Positions 25,755-34,688 of a stretch of 64,000 nucleotides of DNA are shown piece after piece. Below the pieces are notes generated by a model that was not told where the DNA came from, ran no database searches, and saw only the letters and a list, made by a program, of their open reading frames with translations. Each line of letters starts with the position of its first letter. Within the stretch, counting starts at the first letter, position 1. Both the position numbers and the translations under genes were made by a program. The stretch is taken from assembly GCF_900094595.1 (NCBI RefSeq), contig NZ_FMAD01000014.1, positions 1 through 64,000 of the forward strand, given 5' to 3'. This stretch comes from Cupriavidus alkaliphilus (GTDB lineage: Bacteria; Pseudomonadota; Gammaproteobacteria; Burkholderiales; Burkholderiaceae).

Positions 25755-27311
25755 ATGGCCAGCGAAGTCCAAACCGCCCTTTCCACCGGCAGCGCCGGCA
25801 TCAACCCGCCGGCCGAACTCGAGCCACCCTCGCCGATGGCGGCGCGGCTGGTTTCCTACGGCTTCGCGCGCGAGGCGCCGCTGCTGATCGCGCACCAGCG
25901 TCCCGACGGGCTCGAGGTGTGGGTCAGCCGCGCCACCTCGCCCACGGCGCTGGCCGAAGTGGCGCGCGTGCACGGCGCGCTGCGCCTGCGCGTGCTGGAA
26001 CCCGAGGCGCTGGAGCATGCCATGTCCGACGCCTATAACCGCCAGGACGGCAGCGCCGCGCAGGTGGTGGGCGAGGTCGAGGGCGAGGTCGACCTGTCGC
26101 GCCTGATGCAGGACATTCCCGCGGTGGAAGACCTGCTGGAATCCGAAGACGATGCGCCGATCATCCGCATGATCAACGCGCTGCTGACGCAGGCCGCGCG
26201 CGAGGGCGCCTCGGATATCCATATCGAGCCGTTCGAATCGTCGTCGGTGGTGCGCTTCCGCGTCGACGGCACGCTGCGCGACGTGGTGCGGCCCAAGAAG
26301 GCGCTGCACGGCGCGCTGATCTCGCGCATCAAGATCATGGCGCAGCTCGACATTGCCGAGAAACGCCTGCCGCAGGACGGCCGCATCACGTTGCGCGTGG
26401 GCGGGCGGCCGGTCGACGTGCGTGTGTCGACGCTGCCCACCGGCCACGGCGAGCGCGCGGTGCTGCGCCTGCTGGACAAGGAAGCCGGCCGGCTCGACCT
26501 GGCCAAGCTGGGCATGGCGCCCGACACGCTGCGCGGCTTCGACCACCTGATCCGACAGCCGCACGGCATCGTGCTGGTGACCGGGCCGACCGGCTCGGGC
26601 AAGACCACCACGCTGTATGCCGCGCTGTCGCGGCTGGATGCGCGCACCACCAACATCATGACGGTGGAAGACCCGGTCGAGTACGACCTCGACGGCATCG
26701 GCCAGACCCAGGTCAACCCGCGCATCGACATGACCTTCGGCAAGGCCCTGCGCGCGATCCTGCGCCAGGACCCGGACGTGGTCATGATCGGCGAGATCCG
26801 CGACCTGGAAACCGCGCAGATCGCGGTGCAGGCGTCGCTGACCGGCCACCTGGTGCTGGCCACGCTGCACACCAACGACTCGGCCTCGGCGGTGACGCGG
26901 CTGGTCGACATGGGCATCGAGCCGTTCCTGCTGTCGTCGTCGCTGCTGGGGGTGCTGGCGCAGCGGCTGGTACGGCGCCTGTGCCCGCACTGCAAGCGCG
27001 AGGAAGTGATCGAGGTCACGCCCGCCGAGGCCGACGTGCTGCACGCGCAGGGCAAGCCGCTGCAGACCCTCTGGCATCCGGTCGGCTGCGACAAGTGCAG
27101 CCAGTCGGGCTACCAGGGTCGCATGGGCGTCTACGAGCTGCTCACGGTCGACGATGAAATCCGCACCATGATCCACCGCCAGGCGCCCGAATCGGAAATC
27201 AAGCACGTGGCGCTGGCGCACGGCATGCACACCATGCGCGGCGACGCGCAGCGCTGGATCGACAGCGGCGCGACCTCGCTCGAGGAAGTGCTGCGCGTCA
27301 CGCGCGACTGA
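25755..27311 (+). CDS. gspE: Type II secretion ATPase GspE
   Basis: A 518-residue cytoplasmic secretion ATPase. Walker A GPTGSGKTTTLY is near residues 277-288, the Asp box and Walker B lie in VMIGEIRDLETAQIAVQAS, and the His box in LATLHTNDSASAVTRL. The tetracysteine zinc motif is CPHC (about residue 410) with CDKC (about 445). It powers pseudopilus assembly and docks on GspL and GspF. It begins eight bases after gspD and 15 bases before gspF. Confidence 0.96.
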   Translation: MASEVQTALSTGSAGINPPAELEPPSPMAARLVSYGFAREAPLLIAHQRPDGLEVWVSRATSPTALAEVARVHGALRLRVLEPEALEHAMSDAYNRQDGSAAQVVGEVEGEVDLSRLMQDIPAVEDLLESEDDAPIIRMINALLTQAAREGASDIHIEPFESSSVVRFRVDGTLRDVVRPKKALHGALISRIKIMAQLDIAEKRLPQDGRITLRVGGRPVDVRVSTLPTGHGERAVLRLLDKEAGRLDLAKLGMAPDTLRGFDHLIRQPHGIVLVTGPTGSGKTTTLYAALSRLDARTTNIMTVEDPVEYDLDGIGQTQVNPRIDMTFGKALRAILRQDPDVVMIGEIRDLETAQIAVQASLTGHLVLATLHTNDSASAVTRLVDMGIEPFLLSSSLLGVLAQRLVRRLCPHCKREEVIEVTPAEADVLHAQGKPLQTLWHPVGCDKCSQSGYQGRMGVYELLTVDDEIRTMIHRQAPESEIKHVALAHGMHTMRGDAQRWIDSGATSLEEVLRVTRD

Positions 27312-27326
27312 CGCGGAGCCGCCCGC

Positions 27327-28544
27327 ATGCCAGCTTTCCGCTATGAAGCCGCCGACGCCGCCGGCAAGACCGACCGCGGCGTGATCGAGGCCGACAGCGC
27401 GCGCCAGGCCCGCACCCAGTTGCGCGCGCGCGGACTGACGCCGCTGACCGTCGATGCGCTCGCCGGCGCCGGCCTGGCGCCGCGCGCCGGCAGCCAGCTG
27501 TTCGCGCGCAAGCTGTCGACGCAGGAGCAGGCGCTGTTCACGCGCCAGCTGGCCAGCCTGATCGTCGCCGGCCTGCCGCTGGACGAAGCGCTGGGCGCGC
27601 TGGCCGACCAGGCCGAGCGGCCCTATGTGCATGAACTGCTGGCCGGCATCCGCGCCGAGGTGATGGGCGGCAGCGCGCTGTCGGTCGCGCTGGCGCAGCA
27701 TCCGCGCGATTTTCCGGACATCTACCGCGCACTGGTCTCGGCCGGCGAGCACTCCGGCCACCTGGGCGTGGTGCTGGAGCGGCTGGCCGGCTATATCGAG
27801 TCGCGCAACACGCTGACCTCCAAGATCCGGCTGGCCTTCACCTATCCGGCCATCGTCACGGTGGTGGCGTTCGCGATCGTGATCTTCCTGCTGTCGTACG
27901 TGGTGCCGCAGGTGGTGAGCGTGTTCGCCAACACCAAGCAGAAGCTGCCCACGCTGACCATCATCATGCTGTGGCTGTCGGATTTCGTGCGCAACTGGTG
28001 GTGGGCCGCGCTGGCGGTGATCGCAGTGGCCGCGTTCAGCATCCGCCGGCTGCTGCGCCAGCCCGCGGTGCGGCTGGAATGGCACCGCTGGCTGCTGACC
28101 GCGCCGCTGCTGGGCAAGCTGGTGCGCGGCTACAACACCGCGCGCTTTGCCGGCACGCTGGCGATCCTGGTTTCCGCAGGGGTGCCGATCCTGCGCAGCC
28201 TGCAGGCCGCCGGCGAAACCCTGACCAACGAGGCGCTGCGCGCCAACGTGGAGGACGCCAACACCCGCGTGCGCGAAGGCGCCTCATTGGCGCGCGCGCT
28301 GGCGGCGCAGAACCAGTTTCCGCCGGTGCTGGTGCACCTGATCCGCTCGGGCGAAGCCACCGGCAACCTGCCGATCATGCTGGAGCGCGCCGCGCAAGGC
28401 GAAGCGCAGGAACTGGAACGCCGCACGCTGTTCCTGACCAGCCTGCTGGAACCGCTGCTGATCCTGACCATGGGGGTGGTGGTGCTGCTGATCGTGCTGG
28501 CGGTGTTGATGCCGATTATCGAGATCAATCAGCTGGTGCGGTAG
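27327..28544 (+). CDS. gspF: Type II secretion platform protein GspF
   Basis: A 405-residue polytopic protein with two GspF domains, each headed by the typical words (LFTRQLASLIVAGLPLDEALGAL; FAGTLAILVSAGVPILRSLQ), and hydrophobic helices near residues 170-190, 215-235 and 375-400 (ILTMGVVVLLIVLAVLMPII). It is the core of the inner-membrane platform engaged by GspE. It is the last gene of the operon; a perfect 34-bp palindrome follows 60 bases later in the convergent gap. Confidence 0.95.
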   Translation: MPAFRYEAADAAGKTDRGVIEADSARQARTQLRARGLTPLTVDALAGAGLAPRAGSQLFARKLSTQEQALFTRQLASLIVAGLPLDEALGALADQAERPYVHELLAGIRAEVMGGSALSVALAQHPRDFPDIYRALVSAGEHSGHLGVVLERLAGYIESRNTLTSKIRLAFTYPAIVTVVAFAIVIFLLSYVVPQVVSVFANTKQKLPTLTIIMLWLSDFVRNWWWAALAVIAVAAFSIRRLLRQPAVRLEWHRWLLTAPLLGKLVRGYNTARFAGTLAILVSAGVPILRSLQAAGETLTNEALRANVEDANTRVREGASLARALAAQNQFPPVLVHLIRSGEATGNLPIMLERAAQGEAQELERRTLFLTSLLEPLLILTMGVVVLLIVLAVLMPIIEINQLVR

Positions 28545-28603
28545 CGGCCGGGAGACGGCGGCGCACTGAGGCGTCGGGGCTGGACTGACATCTTTGGCGG
28601 ACG

Positions 28604-28637
28604 CTCCCCTCTCCCGCAAGCTTGCGGGAGAGGGGAG
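28604..28637. repeat. Perfect 34-bp CCCTCTCCC palindrome
   Basis: Arms 28604-28620 and 28621-28637 are exact reverse complements with the centre AAGCTT. It shares the CCCTCTCCC core with two palindromes at 33.9-34.0 kb. It sits between convergent gspF and the NYN-domain gene and could act as a transcription barrier; no T run follows, so it is not a classical terminator. Confidence 0.8.
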
Positions 28638-28654
28638 AAAACCAACAGCCGGTT

Positions 28655-29920
28655 TTACTCCGCCTTCTTGCTCGGACGCTTGCGCGTCTTGCGTGCCGGT
28701 GCCGGCGCGGGCGCGGGCGCCGTCTCAACCTCGGCGGCGGCCGGTTCCGCCTCCACCGTCGCAGTCAACACCGTAGTCCCCGGCGCCGCGAACACCGACT
28801 GGTCGATCGGCCACGGCGTCTCGCTCAGCGTCACCTCCGGCCGGCGCGCCGCGCGCTTGCGCGCGCCGCTGCGGTTGCCCGCCTTCGGCTCCGGGTCGGG
28901 CTGCGGCGCGGCTTCGAGCGGCGGCACCGGTTGCGGCTCCGGCTCGGCCTCCACCACGTCGGCCGCGACAAACGGCGGCTCGGCTTGCGCCGGCGCCTCG
29001 GGTTCGGGGTCAACCGTCTCCGGCGTCGGCAGCGGCTCGACCCCGCGGGCCGGCTCCGGCGCTCCCGCAGGAACGGGAGCGGCCTGGCGGCGCGCCGGCT
29101 CGGCATGCTGGGCCGGCGGCTGCGGCGCGCGCTGCTGCGGCTCTCCGCCCTTGGCGCGCTTCTTCAGCCGTACCCAGATGGTCTTGTTGTTGCCGCCGTT
29201 GCGGGTCTCGACCTCGAACAGGCCGGTCGCCGCGACCAGCTCCGACAGCTTGCCGTAGCCGTAGTTGCGCGAGTCGAATTCCGGCGCCTGCTTGGCGATG
29301 TGGTTGCCCATGCTGCCCAGCGTCAGCCAGCCGTCTTCGTCCGATACCGCTTGCGCCGCATTCTGCAGCAGGCGCACCAGGCGCGAGTCCTGGCGCAGCT
29401 CGCCGGTGCTGCGCTTGCGCGTGGGCGCGGCGGCGCCGTCGGTGCCGTCCGCGCCGTCGGTGTCGACCTCGGCGCGCAACACGTCGGAATAGATGAACTT
29501 GTCGCAGGCGGTGACGAACGGCTTGGGCGTCTTGCGCTCGCCAAAGCCGTACACCGTCAGGCCCTGCTCGCGGATGCGCGAGGCCAGCCGGGTGAAGTCG
29601 CTGTCGCTGGAGACGATGCAGAAGCCATCGAAGCGCCCGGTATAGAGCAGGTCCATGGCGTCGATGATCATGGCGCTGTCGGTCGCGTTCTTGCCGACGG
29701 TGTAGCGGAACTGCTGGATCGGCTGGATCGAGTGCGACAGCAGCCGCTCCTTCCATCCGGCCAGGTTGGGCCGGGTCCAGTCGCCGTAGATGCGCTTGAC
29801 GGCGGCCACGCCGTACTTGGCGACCTCGGCCAGCAGGCCTTCGACAATAGCGGGCGCCGCGTTGTCGGCGTCGATCAGCACGGCCAGGGTCGCGGTGCCC
29901 TGGCGGGGGGAAATGGTCAT
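28655..29920 (-). CDS. NYN-LOTUS (OST-HTH) domain protein, putative RNase
   Basis: A 421-residue soluble protein. Residues ~10-150 form an NYN/PIN-like nuclease domain: LIDADN (Asp17, Asp19), GKNATDSAM (Asp81) and SSDSDFTRLA (Asp106, Asp108) provide the acidic metal site. Residues ~175-250 form an OST-HTH/LOTUS RNA-binding domain (DGWLTLGSMGNHIAKQAPEF, YGYGKLSELVAATGLFEVE). The last ~165 residues are Pro/Ala/Glu-rich and end in KTRKRPSKKAE, likely disordered. Bacterial NYN-LOTUS proteins are little studied; eukaryotic relatives act in RNA control. The ATG at 29920 begins family similarity; upstream extension rejected. Confidence 0.85.
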   Translation of the reverse strand: MTISPRQGTATLAVLIDADNAAPAIVEGLLAEVAKYGVAAVKRIYGDWTRPNLAGWKERLLSHSIQPIQQFRYTVGKNATDSAMIIDAMDLLYTGRFDGFCIVSSDSDFTRLASRIREQGLTVYGFGERKTPKPFVTACDKFIYSDVLRAEVDTDGADGTDGAAAPTRKRSTGELRQDSRLVRLLQNAAQAVSDEDGWLTLGSMGNHIAKQAPEFDSRNYGYGKLSELVAATGLFEVETRNGGNNKTIWVRLKKRAKGGEPQQRAPQPPAQHAEPARRQAAPVPAGAPEPARGVEPLPTPETVDPEPEAPAQAEPPFVAADVVEAEPEPQPVPPLEAAPQPDPEPKAGNRSGARKRAARRPEVTLSETPWPIDQSVFAAPGTTVLTATVEAEPAAAEVETAPAPAPAPARKTRKRPSKKAE

Positions 29921-30259
29921 GTTCGGATATTCGCTGGCAAGCCGCGCACCGGCGCGGGCGGACAAGGGATCGGGTTGCACCAGGCTGGCAACGCAGATAT
30001 GACGCACAAGAGACCGCCCGGCCTTGGCGCGGGCGCTCTCGATGCAACGCAGTGTACACGCCAGGCCCTGTCGATACGGGAAATCACGGGCCCGGCCGGC
30101 ACGCTTTGTGCTGCATTGCAAGGTACCGCCGGTTTTGTGGCGGTGCTACCATGCCGCGCAGAGACACAGCCACCCGGCGCCTTCACAAGAGGCAACGAGG
30201 CGGTTGCCCACAACTGCAGGTTTCGGTGATCCCGACAGCACGCCCATAGAGGAGCACGC
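29921..30259. other. Divergent intergenic region
   Basis: 339 bases between the NYN-LOTUS gene (minus) and the ferredoxin oxidoreductase (plus). No open frame with protein character and no clear hairpin with a T run. It presumably holds both promoters, but no good hexamer pair was identified. The plus-strand gene has a ribosome site GAGGAG about ten bases before its ATG. Confidence 0.4.
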
Positions 30260-33200
30260 ATGAATGCCCCCCTGACCTCGCCGGTCAGCGACGCCATCCG
30301 CCAGGCGCTCGCCAACGTTTCCCTCGAAGACAAATACACGCTCGAACGCGGCCGCATCTATATCAGCGGCACGCAGGCGCTGGTGCGCCTGCCGATGCTG
30401 CAGCAGGAGCGCGACCACGCCGCCGGGCTGAACACCGCCGGCTTTATCTCCGGCTACCGCGGCTCGCCGCTGGGCGCGCTGGACCAGTCGCTGTGGAAGG
30501 CCAAGAAGCACCTGGCCGCGCACAATATCGTGTTCCAGGCCGGCCTGAACGAAGACCTCGCCGCCACCTCGGTATGGGGCTCGCAGCAGGTCAACATGTA
30601 CCCCGATGCGAAGTTCGACGGGGTCTTCGGCATGTGGTACGGCAAGGGGCCGGGCGTGGACCGCACCGGCGACGTGTTCAAGCACGCCAACTCGGCCGGC
30701 TCGTCGAAGCACGGCGGCGTGCTGGTGCTGGCCGGCGACGACCACTCCGCCAAGTCGTCGACGCTGGCGCACCAGTCCGAGCACATCTTCAAGGCCTGCG
30801 GCCTGCCGGTGCTGTATCCGTCCAACGTGCAGGAGTACCTGGACTACGGCCTGCACGGCTGGGCCATGAGCCGCTACTCGGGGCTATGGGTGGCGATGAA
30901 GTGCGTGACCGACGTGGTGGAATCGTCGGCCTCGGTCGAGCTTGACCCTCACCGCGTGCAGATCGCGCTGCCGGGCGACTTCATCATGCCGCCGGGCGGC
31001 CTGAATATCCGCTGGCCCGATCCGCCGCTGGAGCAGGAAGCGCGGCTGCTCGACTACAAGTGGTACGCCGGCCTGGCCTATGTGCGTGCCAACAAGCTGG
31101 ACCGCATCGAGATCGACTCTCCCCACGCGCGCTTCGGCATCATGACCGGCGGCAAGGCCTACCTGGACACGCGCCAGGCACTAGCCGACCTGGGCCTGGA
31201 CGACGCCACCTGCGCGCAGATCGGCATCCGGCTGTACAAGGTCGGCTGCGTGTGGCCGCTAGAAGCGCATGGCGCGCGCGCCTTTGCCGAGGGCCTGCAG
31301 GAAATCCTGGTGGTCGAAGAGAAGCGCCAGATCATGGAATACGCGCTCAAGGAAGAGCTGTACAACTGGCGCGACGATGTCCGTCCCAAGGTCTACGGCA
31401 AGTTCGACGAGAAGGACAACGCCGGCGGCGAATGGTCGATTCCGCAGGGCCACTGGCTGCTGCCGGCGCACTATGAGCTGTCGCCGGCGATCATCGCCAA
31501 GGCCATCGCCACGCGCCTGGACAAGTTCGACCTGCCGGTGGACGTGCGCGCGCGCATCACCGCGCGCCTGGCCATCATCGAGGCCAAGGAGAAGGCACTG
31601 GCCACGCCGCGCCTGGTCGGCCAGCAGAAGGCCGAGCGCAAGCCGTGGTTCTGCTCGGGCTGCCCGCACAACACCTCCACCAACGTGCCCGAGGGCTCGC
31701 GCGCGCTGGCCGGCATCGGCTGCCATTACATGACGGTGTGGATGGACCGCAGCACCAGCACCTTCAGCCAGATGGGCGGCGAAGGCGTGGCGTGGATCGG
31801 CCAGGCGCCGTTTGCCGGCGACAAGCATGTGTTCGCCAACCTGGGCGACGGCACCTATTTCCACTCCGGGCTGCTGGCGATCCGCGCGTCGATCGCCGCG
31901 GGCGTCAACATCACCTACAAGATCCTGTACAACGACGCGGTGGCGATGACCGGCGGCCAGCCAGTCGACGGCCAGCTGTCGGTGCAGGACATCGCCTGGC
32001 AGGTGCACAGCGAGGGCGCGAAGCAGATCGTCATCGTCAGCGACCAGCCCGAGAAATACAACGCGGCGATCAAGCTGCCGCCAGGCATCGACATCCATCA
32101 CCGCGACCAGCTCGACCGCGTGCAGCGCGAGCTGCGCGAGGTGCCGGGCTGCACCATCCTGATCTACGACCAGACCTGCGCCACCGAGAAGCGCCGCCGC
32201 CGCAAGCGCGGCACCATGGAAGACCCGCCGCGGCGCGCCTTTATCAACGATGCGGTGTGCGAGGGCTGCGGCGACTGCTCGGTCAAGTCCAACTGCCTGT
32301 CGGTGGAACCGCTGGAAACCGAGTTCGGCACCAAGCGGCAGATCAACCAGTCGTCGTGCAACAAGGATTTCTCGTGCCTGAACGGGTTCTGCCCCAGCTT
32401 TGTCACGGCCGAGGGCGCGCAGGTGCGCAAGCCCGAGCAGCATGGCGTGTCGATGGACAGCCTGCCGCCGCTGCCTGAGCCGCAACTGCCCGCGATCCGC
32501 CGCGCCTACGGCATCCTCGTGACCGGCGTCGGCGGCACCGGCGTGGTGACCATCGGCGGCCTGCTCGGCATGGCCGCGCACCTCGAGAACAAAGGTGTCA
32601 CCGTGCTCGACATGGCCGGGCTGGCGCAGAAGGGCGGCGCGGTGCTGTCGCACGTGCAGCTGGCGGCGCGCCCCGACGACCTGCATGCCACCCGCATCGC
32701 CATGGGCGAGGCCGACCTGGTGATCGGCTGCGACGCCATCGTCTCGGCCACCGACGAGGTCATCTCCAAGACCCAGGCCGGCCGCACCCGTGCCGTGGTC
32801 AACACCGCGCAAACCCCGACCGCGGACTTCATCAAGAACCCGAAGTGGCAGTTCCCGGGCCTGTCGGCCGAGCAGGACGTGCGCAATGCGGTGGGCGAGA
32901 AGTGCGACTTCATCAATGCCTCGGGCCTGGCCGTGGCGCTGCTGGGCGACGCCATCTACACCAACCCGCTGGTGCTCGGATACGCCTGGCAGAAAGGCTG
33001 GATCCCGCTGACGCTGCAGGCGCTGGAGCGAGCCATCGAGCTGAACGGGGTGGCGGTGGAAAAGAACAAGGCCGCCTTCGACTGGGGCCGCCATATGGCG
33101 CACGACCCGGAGCACGTGCTGTCGCTGAGCGGCAAGCTCAAGAGCGCCGCCGAAGGCGCGGCCGTGGTCAAGCTGCCGGCGTCTACCGGCGCCCTGCTCG

Positions 33201-33865
33201 ACAAGCTGATCGCGCGCCGCGTCGAACATCTGACGGCGTACCAGGATGCGGCTTATGCCGGCCGCTACCGCGAAGCGATCGAGCGCGTGCGCGCGGCCGA
33301 GGGCGCGCTGCTGGGCAGCGGCAAGGCCCTGCCGCTGACCGAGGCGGCGGCGCGCAACCTGGCCAAGCTGATGGCGTACAAGGACGAGTACGAAGTGGCG
33401 CGCCTCTATACGGACCCGGCCTTCCTTGACAAGCTGCGCGCGCAGTTCGAGGGCGAGCCCGGGCGCGACTACCAGCTCAACTTCTGGCTGGCCCCGCCGC
33501 TGAACGCGAAGCGCGACGACAAGGGCCAGCTGGTCAAGCGCAGGTTCGGCCCTTCGACGATGAAGCTGTTCCGCGTGCTGGCGAAGCTGAGGGGACTGCG
33601 CGGCGGCATCCTCGACATCTTCGGCAAGACCGAAGAGCGCCGCACCGAGCGCGCGCTGATCGGCGAGTACCGGGCCTTGCTGGATGAACTGGTGGCGGGC
33701 CTCAATGCCGCCAACCACGACACCGCGGTGGCGCTGGCCAACCTGCCCGACGACATCCGCGGCTTCGGCCACGTGAAGGAAAACAACCTGAAGGCGGTGC
33801 GCGCGCGCTGGGCGAAACTGCTGGAGCAGTTCCGGCATCCGGAGACGGCGCAGCGGGCGGCCTGA
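30260..33865 (+). CDS. Fused indolepyruvate (2-oxoacid) ferredoxin oxidoreductase
   Basis: A 1201-residue single-chain 2-oxoacid:ferredoxin oxidoreductase of the indolepyruvate type. The N-terminal TPP-pyrimidine domain (FISGYRGSPLGALDQSLW) is followed by a transketolase-like region. CSGCPHN lies near residue 466, then a TPP-binding domain (ANLGDGTYFHSGLLAIR). A cysteine cluster CEGCGDCSVKSNC near residue 667 is a likely Fe-S site. A gamma domain (VTGVGGTGVVTIGGLLG ... DMAGLAQKGGAVLSHVQLA) and a C-terminal extension end it. Such enzymes oxidise aryl-pyruvates to aryl-acetyl-CoA. With paaABCDE in the same window, production of phenylacetyl-CoA from phenylpyruvate is plausible but inferred. Confidence 0.9.
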   Translation: MNAPLTSPVSDAIRQALANVSLEDKYTLERGRIYISGTQALVRLPMLQQERDHAAGLNTAGFISGYRGSPLGALDQSLWKAKKHLAAHNIVFQAGLNEDLAATSVWGSQQVNMYPDAKFDGVFGMWYGKGPGVDRTGDVFKHANSAGSSKHGGVLVLAGDDHSAKSSTLAHQSEHIFKACGLPVLYPSNVQEYLDYGLHGWAMSRYSGLWVAMKCVTDVVESSASVELDPHRVQIALPGDFIMPPGGLNIRWPDPPLEQEARLLDYKWYAGLAYVRANKLDRIEIDSPHARFGIMTGGKAYLDTRQALADLGLDDATCAQIGIRLYKVGCVWPLEAHGARAFAEGLQEILVVEEKRQIMEYALKEELYNWRDDVRPKVYGKFDEKDNAGGEWSIPQGHWLLPAHYELSPAIIAKAIATRLDKFDLPVDVRARITARLAIIEAKEKALATPRLVGQQKAERKPWFCSGCPHNTSTNVPEGSRALAGIGCHYMTVWMDRSTSTFSQMGGEGVAWIGQAPFAGDKHVFANLGDGTYFHSGLLAIRASIAAGVNITYKILYNDAVAMTGGQPVDGQLSVQDIAWQVHSEGAKQIVIVSDQPEKYNAAIKLPPGIDIHHRDQLDRVQRELREVPGCTILIYDQTCATEKRRRRKRGTMEDPPRRAFINDAVCEGCGDCSVKSNCLSVEPLETEFGTKRQINQSSCNKDFSCLNGFCPSFVTAEGAQVRKPEQHGVSMDSLPPLPEPQLPAIRRAYGILVTGVGGTGVVTIGGLLGMAAHLENKGVTVLDMAGLAQKGGAVLSHVQLAARPDDLHATRIAMGEADLVIGCDAIVSATDEVISKTQAGRTRAVVNTAQTPTADFIKNPKWQFPGLSAEQDVRNAVGEKCDFINASGLAVALLGDAIYTNPLVLGYAWQKGWIPLTLQALERAIELNGVAVEKNKAAFDWGRHMAHDPEHVLSLSGKLKSAAEGAAVVKLPASTGALLDKLIARRVEHLTAYQDAAYAGRYREAIERVRAAEGALLGSGKALPLTEAAARNLAKLMAYKDEYEVARLYTDPAFLDKLRAQFEGEPGRDYQLNFWLAPPLNAKRDDKGQLVKRRFGPSTMKLFRVLAKLRGLRGGILDIFGKTEERRTERALIGEYRALLDELVAGLNAANHDTAVALANLPDDIRGFGHVKENNLKAVRARWAKLLEQFRHPETAQRAA

Positions 33866-33897
33866 CGGCGAGAAGTTTTGCAGGGCCCCCGCGTTTT

Positions 33898-33925
33898 CTC
33901 CCCTCTCCCGCTTGCGTGAGAGGGG
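33898..33925. repeat. CCCTCTCCC palindrome copy
   Basis: CCCCTCTC (33900-33907) and GAGAGGGG (33918-33925) form an 8-bp stem with a ten-base loop, preceded by CT. The core matches the 34-bp palindrome at 28604 and the hairpin at 33985. All lie between convergent genes. Confidence 0.65.
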
Positions 33926-33984
33926 CCGGGGGAGAGGCGGGAGTATCTCGATGCGTGGTGCCTTGCTAAACCACCCCTCACCCT

Positions 33985-34010
33985 GCCCTCTCCCCATGCG
34001 GGGAGAGGGC
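33985..34010. repeat. CCCTCTCCC hairpin copy
   Basis: GCCCTCTCCCC (33985-33995), loop ATGC, GGGGAGAGGGC (34000-34010): an 11-bp perfect stem 18 bases before the stop codon of the HD-domain gene on the other strand. Third copy of the family in the window. Confidence 0.7.
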
Positions 34011-34027
34011 AACACCGTCGGTCTGCC

Positions 34028-34639
34028 CTACGGCTGCGCCAGCTCCTTCTCCCCCGGCTTGAGATACATGGAGTTCTTCGGCTGCGACAGTACCCGGCGT
34101 ACCATCGGCTCGAAGAACGACAGCGGCAGCGTGTCGTAGTCGGTCATGAAGGCGGCGGCATCGTACTTGCGGCAGAACTCCGCGGTGCGCTCGAACAACT
34201 CCGGCTGGCTGCGGTACTGCTCGCGCAGGTTGCGATCGAGCCCGAGGTGATGGAAGAAATAGTAGCCCTGGAACACGCCATGCTTCTCCACCATCCACAG
34301 GTTTTCGGCGCTGACGAAGGGCTTGAGGATGGCGGCGGCGATGTCGGGATGGTTGAAGCTGCCCAGCGTATCGCCGATATCGTGCAGCAGCGCGCAGACC
34401 ACGTATTCCTCGTCCTGGCCGTCGCGGTGGGCGAGCGTCGCGGTCTGCAGCGAATGTGTGAGCCGGTCCACCGGGAAGCCGCCGCAGTCGCCGTCGAGCA
34501 GGCGCAGGTGCGCCAGAACGCGGTCAGGCAGCGCGCGTGCGAACGGCATGAACTCGGCGGAGATGGCGGCCCAGTCGTCGCGGGTGCCGTGTTCCATATG
34601 GCTGAAGGTGGCGCGTGCAGGCGTGGGGGTGTCGCTCAT
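34028..34639 (-). CDS. HD-domain protein resembling MIOX/PhnZ diiron oxygenases
   Basis: A 203-residue soluble HD-domain protein. Candidate metal ligands are His62, His86-Asp87, His97, His120 and Asp160. The 24-residue spacing between the first His and the HD pair, and the final Asp after a Cys-Arg-Lys-Tyr run, match the MIOX/PhnZ group of mixed-valent diiron oxygenases more than phosphohydrolases. Substrate unknown. The ATG at 34639 has AAAGGAG at good spacing, and its leader contains three CGCCCACAAAA-type repeats. A hydrolase role cannot be excluded. Confidence 0.72.
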   Translation of the reverse strand: MSDTPTPARATFSHMEHGTRDDWAAISAEFMPFARALPDRVLAHLRLLDGDCGGFPVDRLTHSLQTATLAHRDGQDEEYVVCALLHDIGDTLGSFNHPDIAAAILKPFVSAENLWMVEKHGVFQGYYFFHHLGLDRNLREQYRSQPELFERTAEFCRKYDAAAFMTDYDTLPLSFFEPMVRRVLSQPKNSMYLKPGEKELAQP

Positions 34640-34649
34640 GCGGGTCTCC

Positions 34650-34688
34650 TTTTGTGGGCGATTTTTTGTGGGCGATTTTTGTGGGCGA
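34650..34688. repeat. Three tandem TTTTGTGGGCGA repeats in the HD-gene leader
   Basis: Identical 12-base units start at 34650, 34664 and 34677, separated by one or two T residues. On the minus strand they form the last ~50 bases before the start codon of the HD-domain gene, and the final A run merges into its AAAGGAG ribosome site. Slippage in copy number would alter the leader. Confidence 0.85.

Noticed and set aside
31259-34015. 918-codon minus-strand frame
   Set aside because: Antisense to the ferredoxin oxidoreductase; Arg/His/Gln-rich shadow with no recognisable domain.
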